DNA of 64,000 nucleotides from Sphingomonadaceae bacterium 3R27E2-A (GCA_005503165.1 SCNT01000013.1:46393-110392); one strand, 5' to 3'; shown: positions 7,203-19,379, counted from the stretch's first letter. The notes: generated by a model not told the origin, from the letters alone. Numbers and translations: made by a program.

Positions 7203-9227
7203 CTAGAAGCGCGCGCGCAGGCCGGCGGCGAACGCCCGCCGCTCGACCGGGTAATAGATCGCCGATGCGGTCGATGTGACGTTCGACGGCGGCGTCACGT
7301 TGATCGCGGCGCTGATGTCGCCGATCGCCTTCTTCCCCGTGATGTTGCGGACATCGATGAAGGCGTCGACCCCCGAGGCGACCCGCGCCCCGGCCGTCAC
7401 GCCCAGCAGCGCATAGCCCGGCGTCCGGACCAGATTGCGGTAATCGGCATAGGGGCCGTCGGGCACCCATTCGACGTTCGGCGCGATGTGCAGCGCGTCG
7501 GTGCCGACCCGCGCCTCGGCGCGATAGACGTGCTTCGGCACCACCGGCAGGCGGTTGTTGCCGTAGCTGGCGTCGCCGCGGAATCGGAAGTCGCTGTAAT
7601 TATAGATTTGCCGCAGCCGCAGCCACGGCGCAGGGTTTATTTCGAGCGAGGCCTCGACACCCTGATGCAGCGTCCGGTCGGCGTTGAAGGTCGCCGCCGG
7701 GATGCTGACATTGGTGGTGAGTTGCAGCAATTCGCCCTTCAGCGTCGCGCGGTAGAGCGCGAGATCCCAGCTGACGATGCCCGCCTTGCCGCGCGCGCCG
7801 ACCTCGGCGGTCCAGGCGCGCTGCGGGCGGATGGTGGCGACGACCTGGCTGATCGGCGGCGTGCCGATATTCTGGAACACTTCGCCGAAACCGGGGAATT
7901 CCGCCGAGCGGCTGTAATTGGCGAAGAGCAGGATATTCTCGCTCGGTTCGAACAGGAGGCCGAACTTGGGCGAGAAGGCGTTGAAGTCGATCCCGCCGTC
8001 GCGCGACGTCGACAGTTTGACGTCGCGCCTGCGATAACCGTCGGCATAGACGCCGCCGGCGATCAGCGTCAGCTGTTCGACCGGCCGGACGCGCATTTCG
8101 CCATAAAGGTTCGCGGTGCGCGCGCGCTGGTCGGCATCGAAAACAAGCGCGCCGCGCCGCCCGGCGACATTGAGGAACTGGCGCGCGCGGGTCTTGCCGC
8201 TTTGCAGCGCGCCGCCCAGCGTGAATTCGACCGGTCCCGTCGCATAGTCGGCGCGAAAAAAGCCGCCGAGATCGAGCGAATCCTGGTCGATCACCTGAAA
8301 GATCGGGTGATAGAGCGACTTGGCGTTGACGAAACCGCCGACGTCGAGCTTGAACGCGCCCCAGTCGAAAGATGTGCGGTTCTGCAAGCGCAGCGACACG
8401 ATGTCGCGCGCCTGATCGCCCGCCACCGCCGCGGCGCTGGCGACGCGCGGCGTGGTCAATGCCTGGTTGAAGGTCAGCGCGCCGGGGATTTCCTGCGCGA
8501 TGTCGTTGTAGCTGGCGTAAAAGCGCGTCGAGATCACCTCGCTCAATTTCAGCCCGACATTGCCGTGAAAGCGAAAGCTCCGCCGCTTCACATGATCGCG
8601 GTCGCCGTCCGATGTGTCGGCGCTGATCGCTCCCCAGGCATCAACGCGGTCGCCGGCAACGCCCGCCGACACCAGCCCGCGATAGCTGTCGAAGCTGCCA
8701 ATATCGCCGCGCAGATAAGGCCCCTCGGCGGTGCGCCCGGTCGGGGTCACGCCATTGACCGCGCCGCCCAAGGTGCCCGAGCCGAAGCGCAGCGCGTTGG
8801 CGCCGCGGTACACTTCGAGATGGTTGAAGAAGATCGGTTCGAGCTCCTGAAAATCGCCATTGTCGTCGGCGAGGTTGATCGGCACCCCGTCCTGCAGCAG
8901 CGTGATCCCGCGCATGTGAAAGCCGCGCGACAGGCCCGAGCCGCGGATCGAGATGCGCACCTCCTGCCCATAGCGCGGCTGGAGATAGACCCCGGGCGAA
9001 AAGGCGAGCGTGTCGCGTAGCGAGACGATCGACTTGTCGGCATAATCTTCGTAGCCAACGACGTCGGCGCCACCGGGGGTCTTGGCGACTTGGTCTTCGG
9101 CGGCGTCGGTGAGCTGCGGCGCGGTGACGATGATCGTGGTGTCGGAATCAGCCTCGTCGGCATGCGCAGCGAAAGGAACAAGGGCGAGCGCGAGCAAGGG
9201 CGCCGCGCGGTTTACGTGGTTCTTCAT
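7203..9227 (-). CDS. TonB-dependent outer-membrane receptor
   Basis: A 674-aa receptor for energy-dependent uptake across the outer membrane. It has a signal peptide (LLALALVPFAAHA), a TonB-box-like segment TTIIVTAP, a plug domain (GVYLQPRYGQEVRISIRGSG, LQDGVPINLADDNGDF) and a long beta-barrel ending in the usual aromatic terminus ARF. ATG 9227 follows GGGAAGA; the frame is open to 9263. It is co-oriented with an upstream DUF2946-like gene and a downstream PepSY gene, the set-up typical of copper- or siderophore-linked receptors. Ligand not readable; copper is my best guess from the neighbours. Confidence 0.9.
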   Translation of the reverse strand: MKNHVNRAAPLLALALVPFAAHADEADSDTTIIVTAPQLTDAAEDQVAKTPGGADVVGYEDYADKSIVSLRDTLAFSPGVYLQPRYGQEVRISIRGSGLSRGFHMRGITLLQDGVPINLADDNGDFQELEPIFFNHLEVYRGANALRFGSGTLGGAVNGVTPTGRTAEGPYLRGDIGSFDSYRGLVSAGVAGDRVDAWGAISADTSDGDRDHVKRRSFRFHGNVGLKLSEVISTRFYASYNDIAQEIPGALTFNQALTTPRVASAAAVAGDQARDIVSLRLQNRTSFDWGAFKLDVGGFVNAKSLYHPIFQVIDQDSLDLGGFFRADYATGPVEFTLGGALQSGKTRARQFLNVAGRRGALVFDADQRARTANLYGEMRVRPVEQLTLIAGGVYADGYRRRDVKLSTSRDGGIDFNAFSPKFGLLFEPSENILLFANYSRSAEFPGFGEVFQNIGTPPISQVVATIRPQRAWTAEVGARGKAGIVSWDLALYRATLKGELLQLTTNVSIPAATFNADRTLHQGVEASLEINPAPWLRLRQIYNYSDFRFRGDASYGNNRLPVVPKHVYRAEARVGTDALHIAPNVEWVPDGPYADYRNLVRTPGYALLGVTAGARVASGVDAFIDVRNITGKKAIGDISAAINVTPPSNVTSTASAIYYPVERRAFAAGLRARF

Positions 9228-9297
9228 GGCAAATCTTCCCTGGATACAGGCATCGGTCCGCACCGCGCAGGACGCGCGGACGGCGGTTCAAGCTGGA

Positions 9298-9687
9298 TCA
9301 GGCGAAGGAAGGTGGACCGGTACTCGGCGGCAGCGGCGAGGCGATGCCGGGGGCAAAGCCCAGCGAAGGGATCGCGACGGGCATGGGTTCGGCCGCAACA
9401 GGTGCGGCAGGCAGGACGGGTTCGACCGGGACGATCGGCGCAACGGCGAGCGCTCCCCAAGGACAATGTTGCTGCGCCTCGCCGTCATGGCCCGCGGCCT
9501 TTTCGATCGGGATCGTCATCGTGCCGCCGGGGTTGCTCGGGTCCGAGCAGACGCGCACGGTAATTGACCCGCCGTCGTCGACCTCGATCATCCAGCCCGG
9601 CGCGACCAGAATGCGCGCGGCGAGCGCGAGCAGCAGCGGCAGCAGAAGGAGGGTGCCCGGACGGCGAAAGGCGGCGAGAAGGCCCAC
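9298..9687 (-). CDS. DUF2946-like small protein upstream of the TonB receptor
   Basis: A 129-aa protein starting at GTG 9687, with a hydrophobic N-terminal segment (LLLLPLLLALAARILVAP). Its middle region CSDPSNPGG ... GHDGEAQQHCPWGALA resembles the Cys/His motif of DUF2946 proteins, which are found next to TonB-dependent copper receptors. The C-terminus is rich in Pro/Ala/Val. The gene ends 70 bp before the receptor and is probably in the same operon. The start is uncertain because the frame is open to 10026, but that upstream part is the shadow of the desaturase gene. Assignment rests on motif and context. Confidence 0.6.
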   Translation of the reverse strand: MGLLAAFRRPGTLLLLPLLLALAARILVAPGWMIEVDDGGSITVRVCSDPSNPGGTMTIPIEKAAGHDGEAQQHCPWGALAVAPIVPVEPVLPAAPVAAEPMPVAIPSLGFAPGIASPLPPSTGPPSFA

Positions 9688-9727
9688 GTCGCGGCTCCTA
9701 TGCGCGACGCCCGCGACTGGCAAGCCG

Positions 9728-10897
9728 CTATTCCGCCGGCGTCTCGTCGGTCTTCTTGCCGGTGCGCGTCCAGGGGTAGAGCAATTGTCCCCAGTAATTC
9801 TTTGGCACGTCCTCGGGGATGCCGTAATTTTCGGGCCAGCGGTCCTTGGGCAAATGGAAGGTGCCGAAGAGCTTGTCGATCCACGGGAAGTGGATCGCGA
9901 AATTGACGTCGAACGCTTCGCGCTCCAGCCCATGGTGCCAGTGGTGGAAGCGCGGCGTCGCGATCCAGTGGCCGAGGCGATTGAAATTGCCCCCGACATT
10001 GGCGTGGAGCAGCGACGACCAGACATAGACGAAGCCGATATAGGCCTGCATTACCGACGGGCTGAACCCGAGCGTGAACAGCGGCAGCGAGGTGATCGCG
10101 CGGAGCAGGATGATCTCGACGAAGTGCATCCGCGATCCCGCCAGCCAGTCCATCGATTTCGCGCTGTGATGCACCGCGTGGAAGCCCCAGAGGAAGGGGT
10201 AGCGATGAAAGGTGCGGTGGAAGAAATATTGCACCACGTCCGACGCGACGAGCACGATCAGGAACTGGACGATCCACGGCAGCGACGCGACCCCGGCGCG
10301 GAAGGCGTCCCAGCTGTTCGTATGCGCGTTGACGAACTGCTGTGGCGCGAGCGCGAGGAAGCTCAGCACCTGCACGAACATCGTGCTGACGAGATAATAG
10401 AAAAGATCCTCGCGCCATTCGGTGCGGAACAGCCGCTGCGCGCGGCGGTGCGGGAAGGCGCGTTCGAGCGGCGCGAACATGAAACCGGTGATCAGCAGGT
10501 TCACGACGAAGAAGTCGAGCCCGAAGAAAATCCCCCAGTCGCGCGTCTCGGCGGGCTGGACGTTCGCGCCGCCGATCAGCGCGGCGGCGAGCGCGATCAT
10601 CAGCGCGGTCGCGCCGAGCACCTTGCGCGGGCGCAGCAGCAGGCTGAGCAGTGCGAGGCCGTAGCTGGCGAGCAGCACGACGTGCACCACGCCGCGGAAG
10701 CCGCCCCAATTTTTGACGATCTCGAGCTCGGGGGTCGCGAACCAATCGGGGAAACGCAGCGCGATCACCATGAAGAAACTGGCGATCGCGAAGAGCAGCC
10801 CGAAGAAGCCCGACAGCCAGCCGCTGCCGAAGCGCCGCACCTCGGTATGCGATTCGAGATCGCGCATCAGATGGTCGAGATAGTCACGCTTTGCCAT
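9728..10897 (-). CDS. Sterol desaturase / fatty acid hydroxylase family membrane protein
   Basis: A 389-aa integral membrane di-iron oxygenase. It carries the histidine clusters of the family in order: HRTFH, HAVHH and HHWHH, and a further His in SRMHFVEI. At least five hydrophobic helices precede and separate them. Enzymes of this family hydroxylate or desaturate sterols, carotenoids or fatty acids; the substrate cannot be told. ATG 10897 is the only sensible start. It lies 40 bp upstream of the DUF2946-like gene on the same strand, though a shared function with the metal-uptake genes is not obvious. Confidence 0.88.
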   Translation of the reverse strand: MAKRDYLDHLMRDLESHTEVRRFGSGWLSGFFGLLFAIASFFMVIALRFPDWFATPELEIVKNWGGFRGVVHVVLLASYGLALLSLLLRPRKVLGATALMIALAAALIGGANVQPAETRDWGIFFGLDFFVVNLLITGFMFAPLERAFPHRRAQRLFRTEWREDLFYYLVSTMFVQVLSFLALAPQQFVNAHTNSWDAFRAGVASLPWIVQFLIVLVASDVVQYFFHRTFHRYPFLWGFHAVHHSAKSMDWLAGSRMHFVEIILLRAITSLPLFTLGFSPSVMQAYIGFVYVWSSLLHANVGGNFNRLGHWIATPRFHHWHHGLEREAFDVNFAIHFPWIDKLFGTFHLPKDRWPENYGIPEDVPKNYWGQLLYPWTRTGKKTDETPAE

Positions 10898-10955
10898 GTG
10901 TCCCCCTCACGGCATTTCGGCCACGCCGTCTGTGATGACGCGCACCGTCTAATAT

Positions 10956-11090
10956 ATCCTCCCTGTGGCGAAGCCATGGGGAGGTGGCAGCGCGGAGCGC
11001 TGACGGAGGGGCTATAACGCGGCGTCGCGGCCCCTCCACCACGCCCTTCGGGCGCGGTCCCCCGCCCCATCGCTTCGCGACAGGGAGGAT
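10956..11090. repeat. Composite hairpin palindrome (family A, copy 1)
   Basis: A ~135-bp element bounded by ATCCTCCC and GGGAGGAT. It contains four small hairpins in a row, including GTGGCGAAGCCAT, CAGCGCGGAGCGCTG, CGCCCTTCGGGCG and ATCGCTTCGCGAC. It fills the gap between the ligA stop codon and the desaturase start. Seven more copies lie in the window. Confidence 0.85.
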
Positions 11091-11092
11091 CA

Positions 11093-14332
<3,240 letters not shown>

Positions 14333-14336
<4 letters not shown>

Positions 14337-16003
14337 ACCACCGTCTCCAGCAACCGCTCGGCCTGCGCCCTTGCCTCGTCGGTGACTTCCGCCCCCGACA
14401 GCATGCGCGCGATTTCCTCGCGGCGTTCGGCTTCGTCGAGCGCGCGGACGCCGGTGCGGGTGACGGTGCCCTCGCTTGACTTGGCGATCAGGAAATGCGC
14501 CGCGCCTTTCGCTGCGACCTGCGGGCTGTGGGTCACCGCGAGCAATTGCTTGCCCCCGCTAGCCAGTCGCGCGAGCCGCTCGCCGATTGCGCTTGCGACC
14601 GCGCCGCCGACGCCGCGGTCGATTTCGTCGAATATGATCGTGTCGGCGCCCCCCTCCTCGGCAAGCGCGACCTTGAGCGCGAGAATGAACCGCGACAGTT
14701 CGCCGCCCGAGGCGATCTTGACCAGCGGCGCGAAGGGTGCGCCGGGGTTGGTCGAGATGAGAAATTCGACGCGGTCCATGCCCTCGGCGCCCCAGCGCTC
14801 CGCAGGCAGGCGCTCGACGAGGGTCTGGAAACGCGCGGCGTCGAGTTTGAGCGGGACGAGTTCGCCCGCCACCGCCTTGTCGAGCCGCGCCGCGGCCTTG
14901 CTGCGCGCATCGGACAGCGCGGTCGCGGCATGGGTATAGGCGGCCGCCTTCGCGGCGACCTCGGCCTCGAGCTTGGCGAGCCCCTCGCTGCCGCCCTCGA
15001 TCGCATCGAGCCGCGCCGCGAGATCACCCGCGAGCGTGGCGAGTTCGTCGGGCTGGACATGATGCTTGCGCGCCATCGCGCGGAGCTCGAACAGCCGCGC
15101 CTCGGTCTCCTCGAGCCGCGCGGGATCATATTCGAGCGCGCGCGCCGCCTCGACCAGCCTTTGCTCGGCCTCGTCAGCCTCGATGATCGCGCGGTCGAGT
15201 CCAGCCAGCGCCTCGGCGAGCAAGGGATGGTCGCCCGCGAGCCGGTCGAGCCGCCGCGCCGCGGCGCGCAGCTGCGCCGGGCCGCTGTCGCTGCCCTCGA
15301 ATGCCGCCATGATCGCGCCCATGTCGGCGGCGATGCGCTCGCCCTTCTGCATCGTGCTCCGCGCCTCGGCGAGTTCGGCTTCTTCGCCCGGCTGGGGAGC
15401 GAGCGCAGTCAGTTCGGCGACGCAATGCTCGAGCCATTCGCGGTCGCGCTCCGCCTCGTCGAGCGCGCCGCGCGCCGCCGCCAGCCGCGCCTCGGCGCCG
15501 CGCCATTCGCCATGCGCCGCCGCGACCGCTGCGCTGTCGCAGCGGCCATAGGCGTCGAGCAGCGCGCGATGTCCCGCGGGCGCGAGCAGGCCGCGGTCGT
15601 CGTGCTGCCCGTGGATCTCGACCAGATGCCCGCCGACTTCACGCAACAGCGCCGCCGAACAGGGCTGGTCGTTGAGGAAGGCGCGGCTGCCGCCGTCGGC
15701 CTTCAAGGTGCGGCGGATGAGCAAAGGCTCGCCGGGTTCGATCTCGACATCGTTGTCGGCGAGCAGCGTCGCGAGCGACGTTCCGGCGGCGGGCGGCGCG
15801 AAGCTGGCGGTCACCTGCGCCTTGTCGCTGCCCTGGCGCACCAGCGCGCTGTCGGCGCGCGCGCCGAGCGCGAGCCCCAGCGCGTCGAGCAGGATCGACT
15901 TGCCGGCCCCGGTCTCGCCGGTAAGCACGCCGAGCCCGGCCGCGAAATCGAGGTCGAGCCGTTCGATGAGGACGATATTGGCGATGGACAAAGCGGTCAG
16001 CAC
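14333..16003 (-). CDS. recN: DNA repair protein RecN
   Basis: A 556-aa SMC-like ATPase for double-strand-break repair. It has the Walker A motif GETGAGKS near residue 31, the ABC signature region with KIASGGELSRFILALKVAL near 435, and Walker B DTIIFDEIDRGVGG near 465. The segment between is Ala/Glu-rich and predicted coiled coil. Length matches RecN. First gene of an operon with GNAT, the ABM protein and ligA, all joined by 4-bp overlaps. Confidence 0.95.
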
Positions 16004-16051
16004 GCGCCGTCCTTACCGCAGAACAAAATGCGAATCTATTCGGTAGTTACA

Positions 16052-16152
16052 CGTCGCCCCCGCGAAGGCGGGGCCGTTGTCGGCGTAGCGCAAAGCTGCC
16101 AGCGGCCGCGTTCAGAGGCACGTGACTCTGAGACGCCCTTCGCGGGGCGACG
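16052..16152. repeat. Inverted repeat between recN and bamD
   Basis: Arms CGTCGCCCCCGCGAAGG and CCCTTCGCGGGGCGACG face each other across about 65 bp. The centre holds a second small dyad (TCAGAG ... CTCTGA). It probably belongs to the same general class as the CCCCGGCTTTCGCC palindromes but is diverged. It could terminate bamD or recN-side transcription. Confidence 0.65.
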
Positions 16153-16160
16153 CCTAAACG

Positions 16161-16955
16161 TCACGCCGTGGGCGCGTGCCGCTGCATCAGCTTGTACGCG
16201 CGCTCATACCATTCGCTGCCCGGATAGTTCGCGCCGAGCACCGCGGCCGACTTTTTGGCCTCCGCGGGCACGCCCAAGGCCAGATAGCATTCGGTCAGGC
16301 GATAGAGCGCCTCGGGCGTGTGGCTGGTCGTCTGGAACTTCTCGGTCACTTCGCGGAAACGGATCGACGCGGCGAGCCAGTTCGAGCTGCGCTGGTAGAA
16401 ACGCCCGATCTCCATCTCCTTGCCCGCGAGATGGTCCTGCACCAGATCGACCTTCAGCCGCGCGTCGGCGGCGTAGCGGCTGTCGGGATAGCGACGGATC
16501 ACCTCGCCGAGCGCAGCGAGCGCCTGCTGCGTGATCTTCTGGTCGCGGGTGACGTCGCTGATCTGCTCGTAATAGCTGAGCCCGATCAGATAATAGGCAT
16601 AGGGCGCGTCCTTGTTGCCCGGGTGGATCGCGAGGAAGCGCTGCGCCGCCTCGATCGCCGGGGTATATTCGCGGTCCATATAATAGCTGAAGCTGCTCAT
16701 CAGCTGTGCGCGGCGCGCCCAGGGCGAATAGGGGTGCTGGCGCTCGACCTCGTCGAACAACGCGGCGGCGAGGCCATATTGCTGGCGGTCGAGCCGGTCC
16801 TGCGCCGCGCGGTACAGCGTGCTCACGTCGCGCGCGACATAGCGCGTGTCCTTTTTGACGCCGCTGCCCCCGCCGCAGGCGGCGAGCAGGGGGGTGATCA
16901 CGAGGGCGGCGGCGAGCAGGCGCGTCGAGGCGCGCAGGGTGGGACGCTGAGTCAT
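16161..16955 (-). CDS. bamD: Outer membrane protein assembly factor BamD
   Basis: A 264-aa lipoprotein of the BAM complex that inserts beta-barrel proteins into the outer membrane. The leader ends in the lipobox LLAAC. The mature part is a chain of TPR helices: LYRAAQDRLDRQQYGLAAALFDEVERQHP, then PYAYYLIGLSYYEQISDVTRD (the conserved BamD Y-x-x-G-L-S-x-Y motif) and RYPDSRYAADARLK, in sequence. ATG 16955 begins the signal peptide; the frame is open to 17036. Monocistronic, with an inverted repeat after the stop. Confidence 0.93.
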   Translation of the reverse strand: MTQRPTLRASTRLLAAALVITPLLAACGGGSGVKKDTRYVARDVSTLYRAAQDRLDRQQYGLAAALFDEVERQHPYSPWARRAQLMSSFSYYMDREYTPAIEAAQRFLAIHPGNKDAPYAYYLIGLSYYEQISDVTRDQKITQQALAALGEVIRRYPDSRYAADARLKVDLVQDHLAGKEMEIGRFYQRSSNWLAASIRFREVTEKFQTTSHTPEALYRLTECYLALGVPAEAKKSAAVLGANYPGSEWYERAYKLMQRHAPTA

Positions 16956-17056
16956 GCGCGCGGTATAGCCACAGCGCGCATGAACGCAAAATAAATGATC
17001 GGGGGGACTAGCGGACCCTCCCGCAAACGCCCTCATGCACCATCATCAAGATACAA

Positions 17057-17172
17057 GGTGGCAGCGCGAAGCGCTGACGGAGGGGGTGGCGGCCTTGAGC
17101 GGCGCGTCAGGCCGATAGCCCCCTCCACCGCCGCCTGTGGCGGCAGTCCCCCTCCGCGCAAGCGGGGAGGAT
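17057..17172. repeat. Composite hairpin palindrome (family A, copy 2)
   Basis: A ~116-bp copy with the CAGCGCGAAGCGCTG hairpin on the left and CCTCCGCGCAAGCGGGGAGG-type end on the right. Its left end lacks the outer CCTCCC hairpin. The ~20 bp beyond the right end (ATCTGAATGTCCGGTAACG) match, in inverse, the flanks of copies at 21165 and 60921, so the element is longer than the palindrome. Confidence 0.8.
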
Positions 17173-17269
17173 CTGAATGTCCGGTAACGCCCGAAAGCCG
17201 ACATTTCCTGCCCCGACCTTGCAAAAGAAACACCGATCTCATCTTTTCGCTTGTATTTGCGAATACCTC

Positions 17270-17336
17270 GCAATAGCAAGATTGGGCAGTCCCCTCCTGC
17301 CGGCCGCTGCACCTCGCAGCGGCCGGCGGCTTTTTT
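17270..17336 (+). ncRNA. Candidate small RNA with two CU-rich hairpin loops and an intrinsic terminator
   Basis: A short structured segment that is not linked to any upstream plus-strand gene. Hairpin 1 (17285-17301) pairs GGCAG with CTGCC around the loop TCCCCTC. Hairpin 2 (17299-17327) pairs GCCGGCCGCTGC with GCAGCGGCCGGC, 12 perfect base pairs, around the loop ACCTC, and is followed by six T (17331-17336), a textbook intrinsic terminator. Both loops are anti-Shine-Dalgarno-like, as in alphaproteobacterial trans-acting sRNAs (for example the SuhB/MmgR group). The 5' end is not known; about 17270 is a guess. It could instead be a leader attenuator for the gene at 17397. Confidence 0.55.
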
Positions 17337-17396
17337 AAGGCCCCCGGCCCGGGACTGCGCCAATCGGCCAGGCCGCAAGGGAAAGGGACGCCCCCC

Positions 17397-17816
17397 ATGG
17401 AATCGACCGGCCTGATCCGCAGGCTCACCGAACAGCCGCTGATCCGCGACCTCTCCGTCGACGCCGCGCAGACGGTGCTGGCGCTGCGCTACTGCATCCT
17501 CTGTCGCCGCGGCGAGCGCGACCCGATGCCCGAACTCGAACGCCGCTGGGGCAATGTCCTCGCCGCGCGGCGCTATCGGCTGGTGGTCGAGGCGATCGGC
17601 CATTGCTGGCCCGACCCTTTCGCGGTCGCCCCGCCCTGCTGCCCCCGCGCGAGCTTCGATGAAAGCCTGCTCGCGGCGATGGTGGGCGCCGCCGCACGCC
17701 GCGACCGCGCGCGCTTCGACTGGCTGACGAGCGAAATGCTGGGCAGCGACGCGCGCGAGCTGATCTTCGTCGCGGTGGAGAATTTCCTGCGCGCGATGGC
17801 CCCGGGGCGGGTTTAG
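17397..17816 (+). CDS. Conserved-looking hypothetical protein (139 aa)
   Basis: I do not recognise this protein. It has 139 residues, no signal peptide and no membrane segment. It is rich in Arg, Ala and Leu with five cysteines (ALRYCILCRRGER and PPCCPRASF are the notable stretches), which might bind metal. The start ATG 17397 has a GGAAAGGGA ribosome site ten bases upstream. It lies alone between a candidate small RNA or leader terminator (ending 17336) and a family A palindrome (from 17860). Coding is supported by the ribosome site and codon bias. Confidence 0.6.
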   Translation: MESTGLIRRLTEQPLIRDLSVDAAQTVLALRYCILCRRGERDPMPELERRWGNVLAARRYRLVVEAIGHCWPDPFAVAPPCCPRASFDESLLAAMVGAAARRDRARFDWLTSEMLGSDARELIFVAVENFLRAMAPGRV

Positions 17817-17859
17817 CGGCAGCCCCGTGGCGGCATTGGGGCGGGAAGCGAACGTAATA

Positions 17860-18005
17860 ATCCTCCCTGTCGCGAAGCGATGGGGAGGGGGACCATGCGA
17901 AGCATGGTGGAGGGGCCGAGACCTTGAGCGTCGGTTTCGGGCCGCCGCCCCTCCACCACCGCTTCGCGGCGGTCCCCCTCCCCACGGCTTCGCCGCAGGG
18001 AGGAT
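17860..18005. repeat. Composite hairpin palindrome (family A, copy 3)
   Basis: A full ~146-bp copy. Hairpins in order: TGTCGCGAAGCGATG, ACCATGCGAAGCATGGT, ACCGCTTCGCGGCGGT-type, and ACGGCTTCGCCGCAG, bounded by ATCCTCCC and GGGAGGAT. Between the stem groups lies a ~35-bp non-palindromic centre. It occupies most of the 330-bp gap before the P450 gene; nothing else is seen in the gap. Confidence 0.85.
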
Positions 18006-18146
18006 TAAACGGCAGAAACCGCCCGCCTTCCCCACGTTCGCCGGGCCGGAGCTGCCGCCTGACTGATCCGCACGCTGGACACGCTCGGCAAGCATGGCAT
18101 AGTCGCGCCGCAAGACCCGCGGAAGCGCGGGCGGCGGGAGAGAGAC

Positions 18147-19379
18147 ATGGCTTCGGCGCTCGAAGAGGCGCGCGCGATCGCGCCGGTCGATGTCAGCGAC
18201 ATCGCGCTTTATACCGAGGATCGCTGGCGCGAGCCCTTTGCGCGGCTGCGCGCCGAGATGCCGGTGAGCTGGTGCCCCGAGAGCCCCTATGGCGGTTACT
18301 GGTCGGTCGCGACGCATGCCTTGATCCAGCAGGTCGAGCTCGATCCCGCGACCTTCTCCTCGTCGTGGGAGAATGGCAATATCGTCATCGCCGACCCGCC
18401 GCCGCAGTCGAACCTGCCGAACTTCATCGCCGCCGACCCGCCGGTGCACACCGCGCAGCGCAAGGTGATCGCCCCCGCCTTCAACCCCAGCCAGATGGCC
18501 GAGCGCGAGAAGGTGGTGCGCCAGCGGACGCGCGAATTGTTCGATTGCCTGCCGGTCGGTCAGACATTCGACTGGGTCGAGTCCGTGTCGGTGCCGCTGA
18601 CGATCGGCATGCTGTGCATCCTGTTCGATTTCCCGTGGGAGGAGCGCCACGACCTAAAGCGCTGGTCGGACTATGGCGGCAATGTCTCGCCCGAGACCGC
18701 GAGCGAGGAATATCGCGCGGCGTGGATGGCCGAGATGCAGGCGATGCTCGCGCGCTTCGACGCCGAACTCGCCAGGCGCAAGGCGATGCCGCCGACCGAC
18801 GACCTGCTCTCGCGCATGGTGCACAGCGAAGCGATGGGGAACCTCAATCCGATGGAGCGGCTGGCGAATATCGCGCTGCTGATCGTCGGGGGCAACGACA
18901 CGACGCGCAATTCGATGAGCGGGCTGGTCGAGGCGCTGCATCTCTATCCGGGCGAGCTCGAGCGGATGCGCGCCGACCCCTCGCTGATTCCCAATGCGGC
19001 GCAGGAGATCATCCGCTGGCAGTCGCCGGTGACGCATATGCGGCGCACCTGCACGCGCGACGTCGAGCTCGGCGGGCAACAGCTCCGCGCGGGCGAGAAG
19101 GTCATCCTCTGGTATATTTCGGCGAACCGCGACGAGAGCGTGTTTCCCGACGCCGAGGTCTTCGACGTCGGGCGGGCGAATGCGCGGCGGCACGTCGCCT
19201 TCGGGCACGGCATCCACCGCTGCGTCGGCGCGCGGCTCGCCGAGATCCAGCTCTGCACGCTGATCGAGGAGATCGTCGCGCGCGGGATAAGGATCGAGCC
19301 CGCGGGCGAAGTCGAACGGCTGGCGAGCCCGTTCCTGCACGGCTTCGTGCATATGCCGGTGCGGATCGTGGCGGGCTAG
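18147..19379 (+). CDS. Cytochrome P450, CYP153-like
   Basis: A 410-aa soluble P450. The I-helix motif GGNDTTR (248-254), the ExxR pair in EIIRW and the heme loop FGHGIHRCVG with Cys359 as thiolate ligand are all present. Several stretches (FIAADPPVHTAQRK, LPVGQTFDWVESVSVPLT, LFDFPWEERHDLKRWSD, LLIVGGNDTTRNSMSG) agree with what I know of CYP153 alkane and fatty-acid terminal hydroxylases. No ferredoxin or ferredoxin reductase gene adjoins it, so its electron partners must be elsewhere. P450 is certain; the CYP153 assignment is from memory of the family and needs a tree. No clear ribosome site distinguishes other starts. Confidence 0.85.
   Translation: MASALEEARAIAPVDVSDIALYTEDRWREPFARLRAEMPVSWCPESPYGGYWSVATHALIQQVELDPATFSSSWENGNIVIADPPPQSNLPNFIAADPPVHTAQRKVIAPAFNPSQMAEREKVVRQRTRELFDCLPVGQTFDWVESVSVPLTIGMLCILFDFPWEERHDLKRWSDYGGNVSPETASEEYRAAWMAEMQAMLARFDAELARRKAMPPTDDLLSRMVHSEAMGNLNPMERLANIALLIVGGNDTTRNSMSGLVEALHLYPGELERMRADPSLIPNAAQEIIRWQSPVTHMRRTCTRDVELGGQQLRAGEKVILWYISANRDESVFPDAEVFDVGRANARRHVAFGHGIHRCVGARLAEIQLCTLIEEIVARGIRIEPAGEVERLASPFLHGFVHMPVRIVAG

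Noticed and set aside
9344..11017. 557-codon open frame on the plus strand over the DUF2946-like and desaturase genes
   Set aside because: Antisense shadow of high-GC genes: low-complexity Arg/Glu/Asp/Ala composition, no domain, and the opposite strand encodes a clear histidine-motif enzyme.
10956..11090. CRISPR array suspected from repeated short units
   Set aside because: Units are palindromic hairpins of varying stems in facing order, not direct repeats with unique spacers; no cas genes.
14495..16534. 679-codon plus-strand open frame across recN and into bamD
   Set aside because: Shadow of recN and bamD; composition is that of complemented high-GC codons, and it spans an intergenic inverted repeat.
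17270..17336. 4.5S (SRP) RNA or tmRNA
   Set aside because: No conserved SRP GGAAGCA/GNRA loop region and no tRNA-like domain; the structure is two short hairpins with a terminator.
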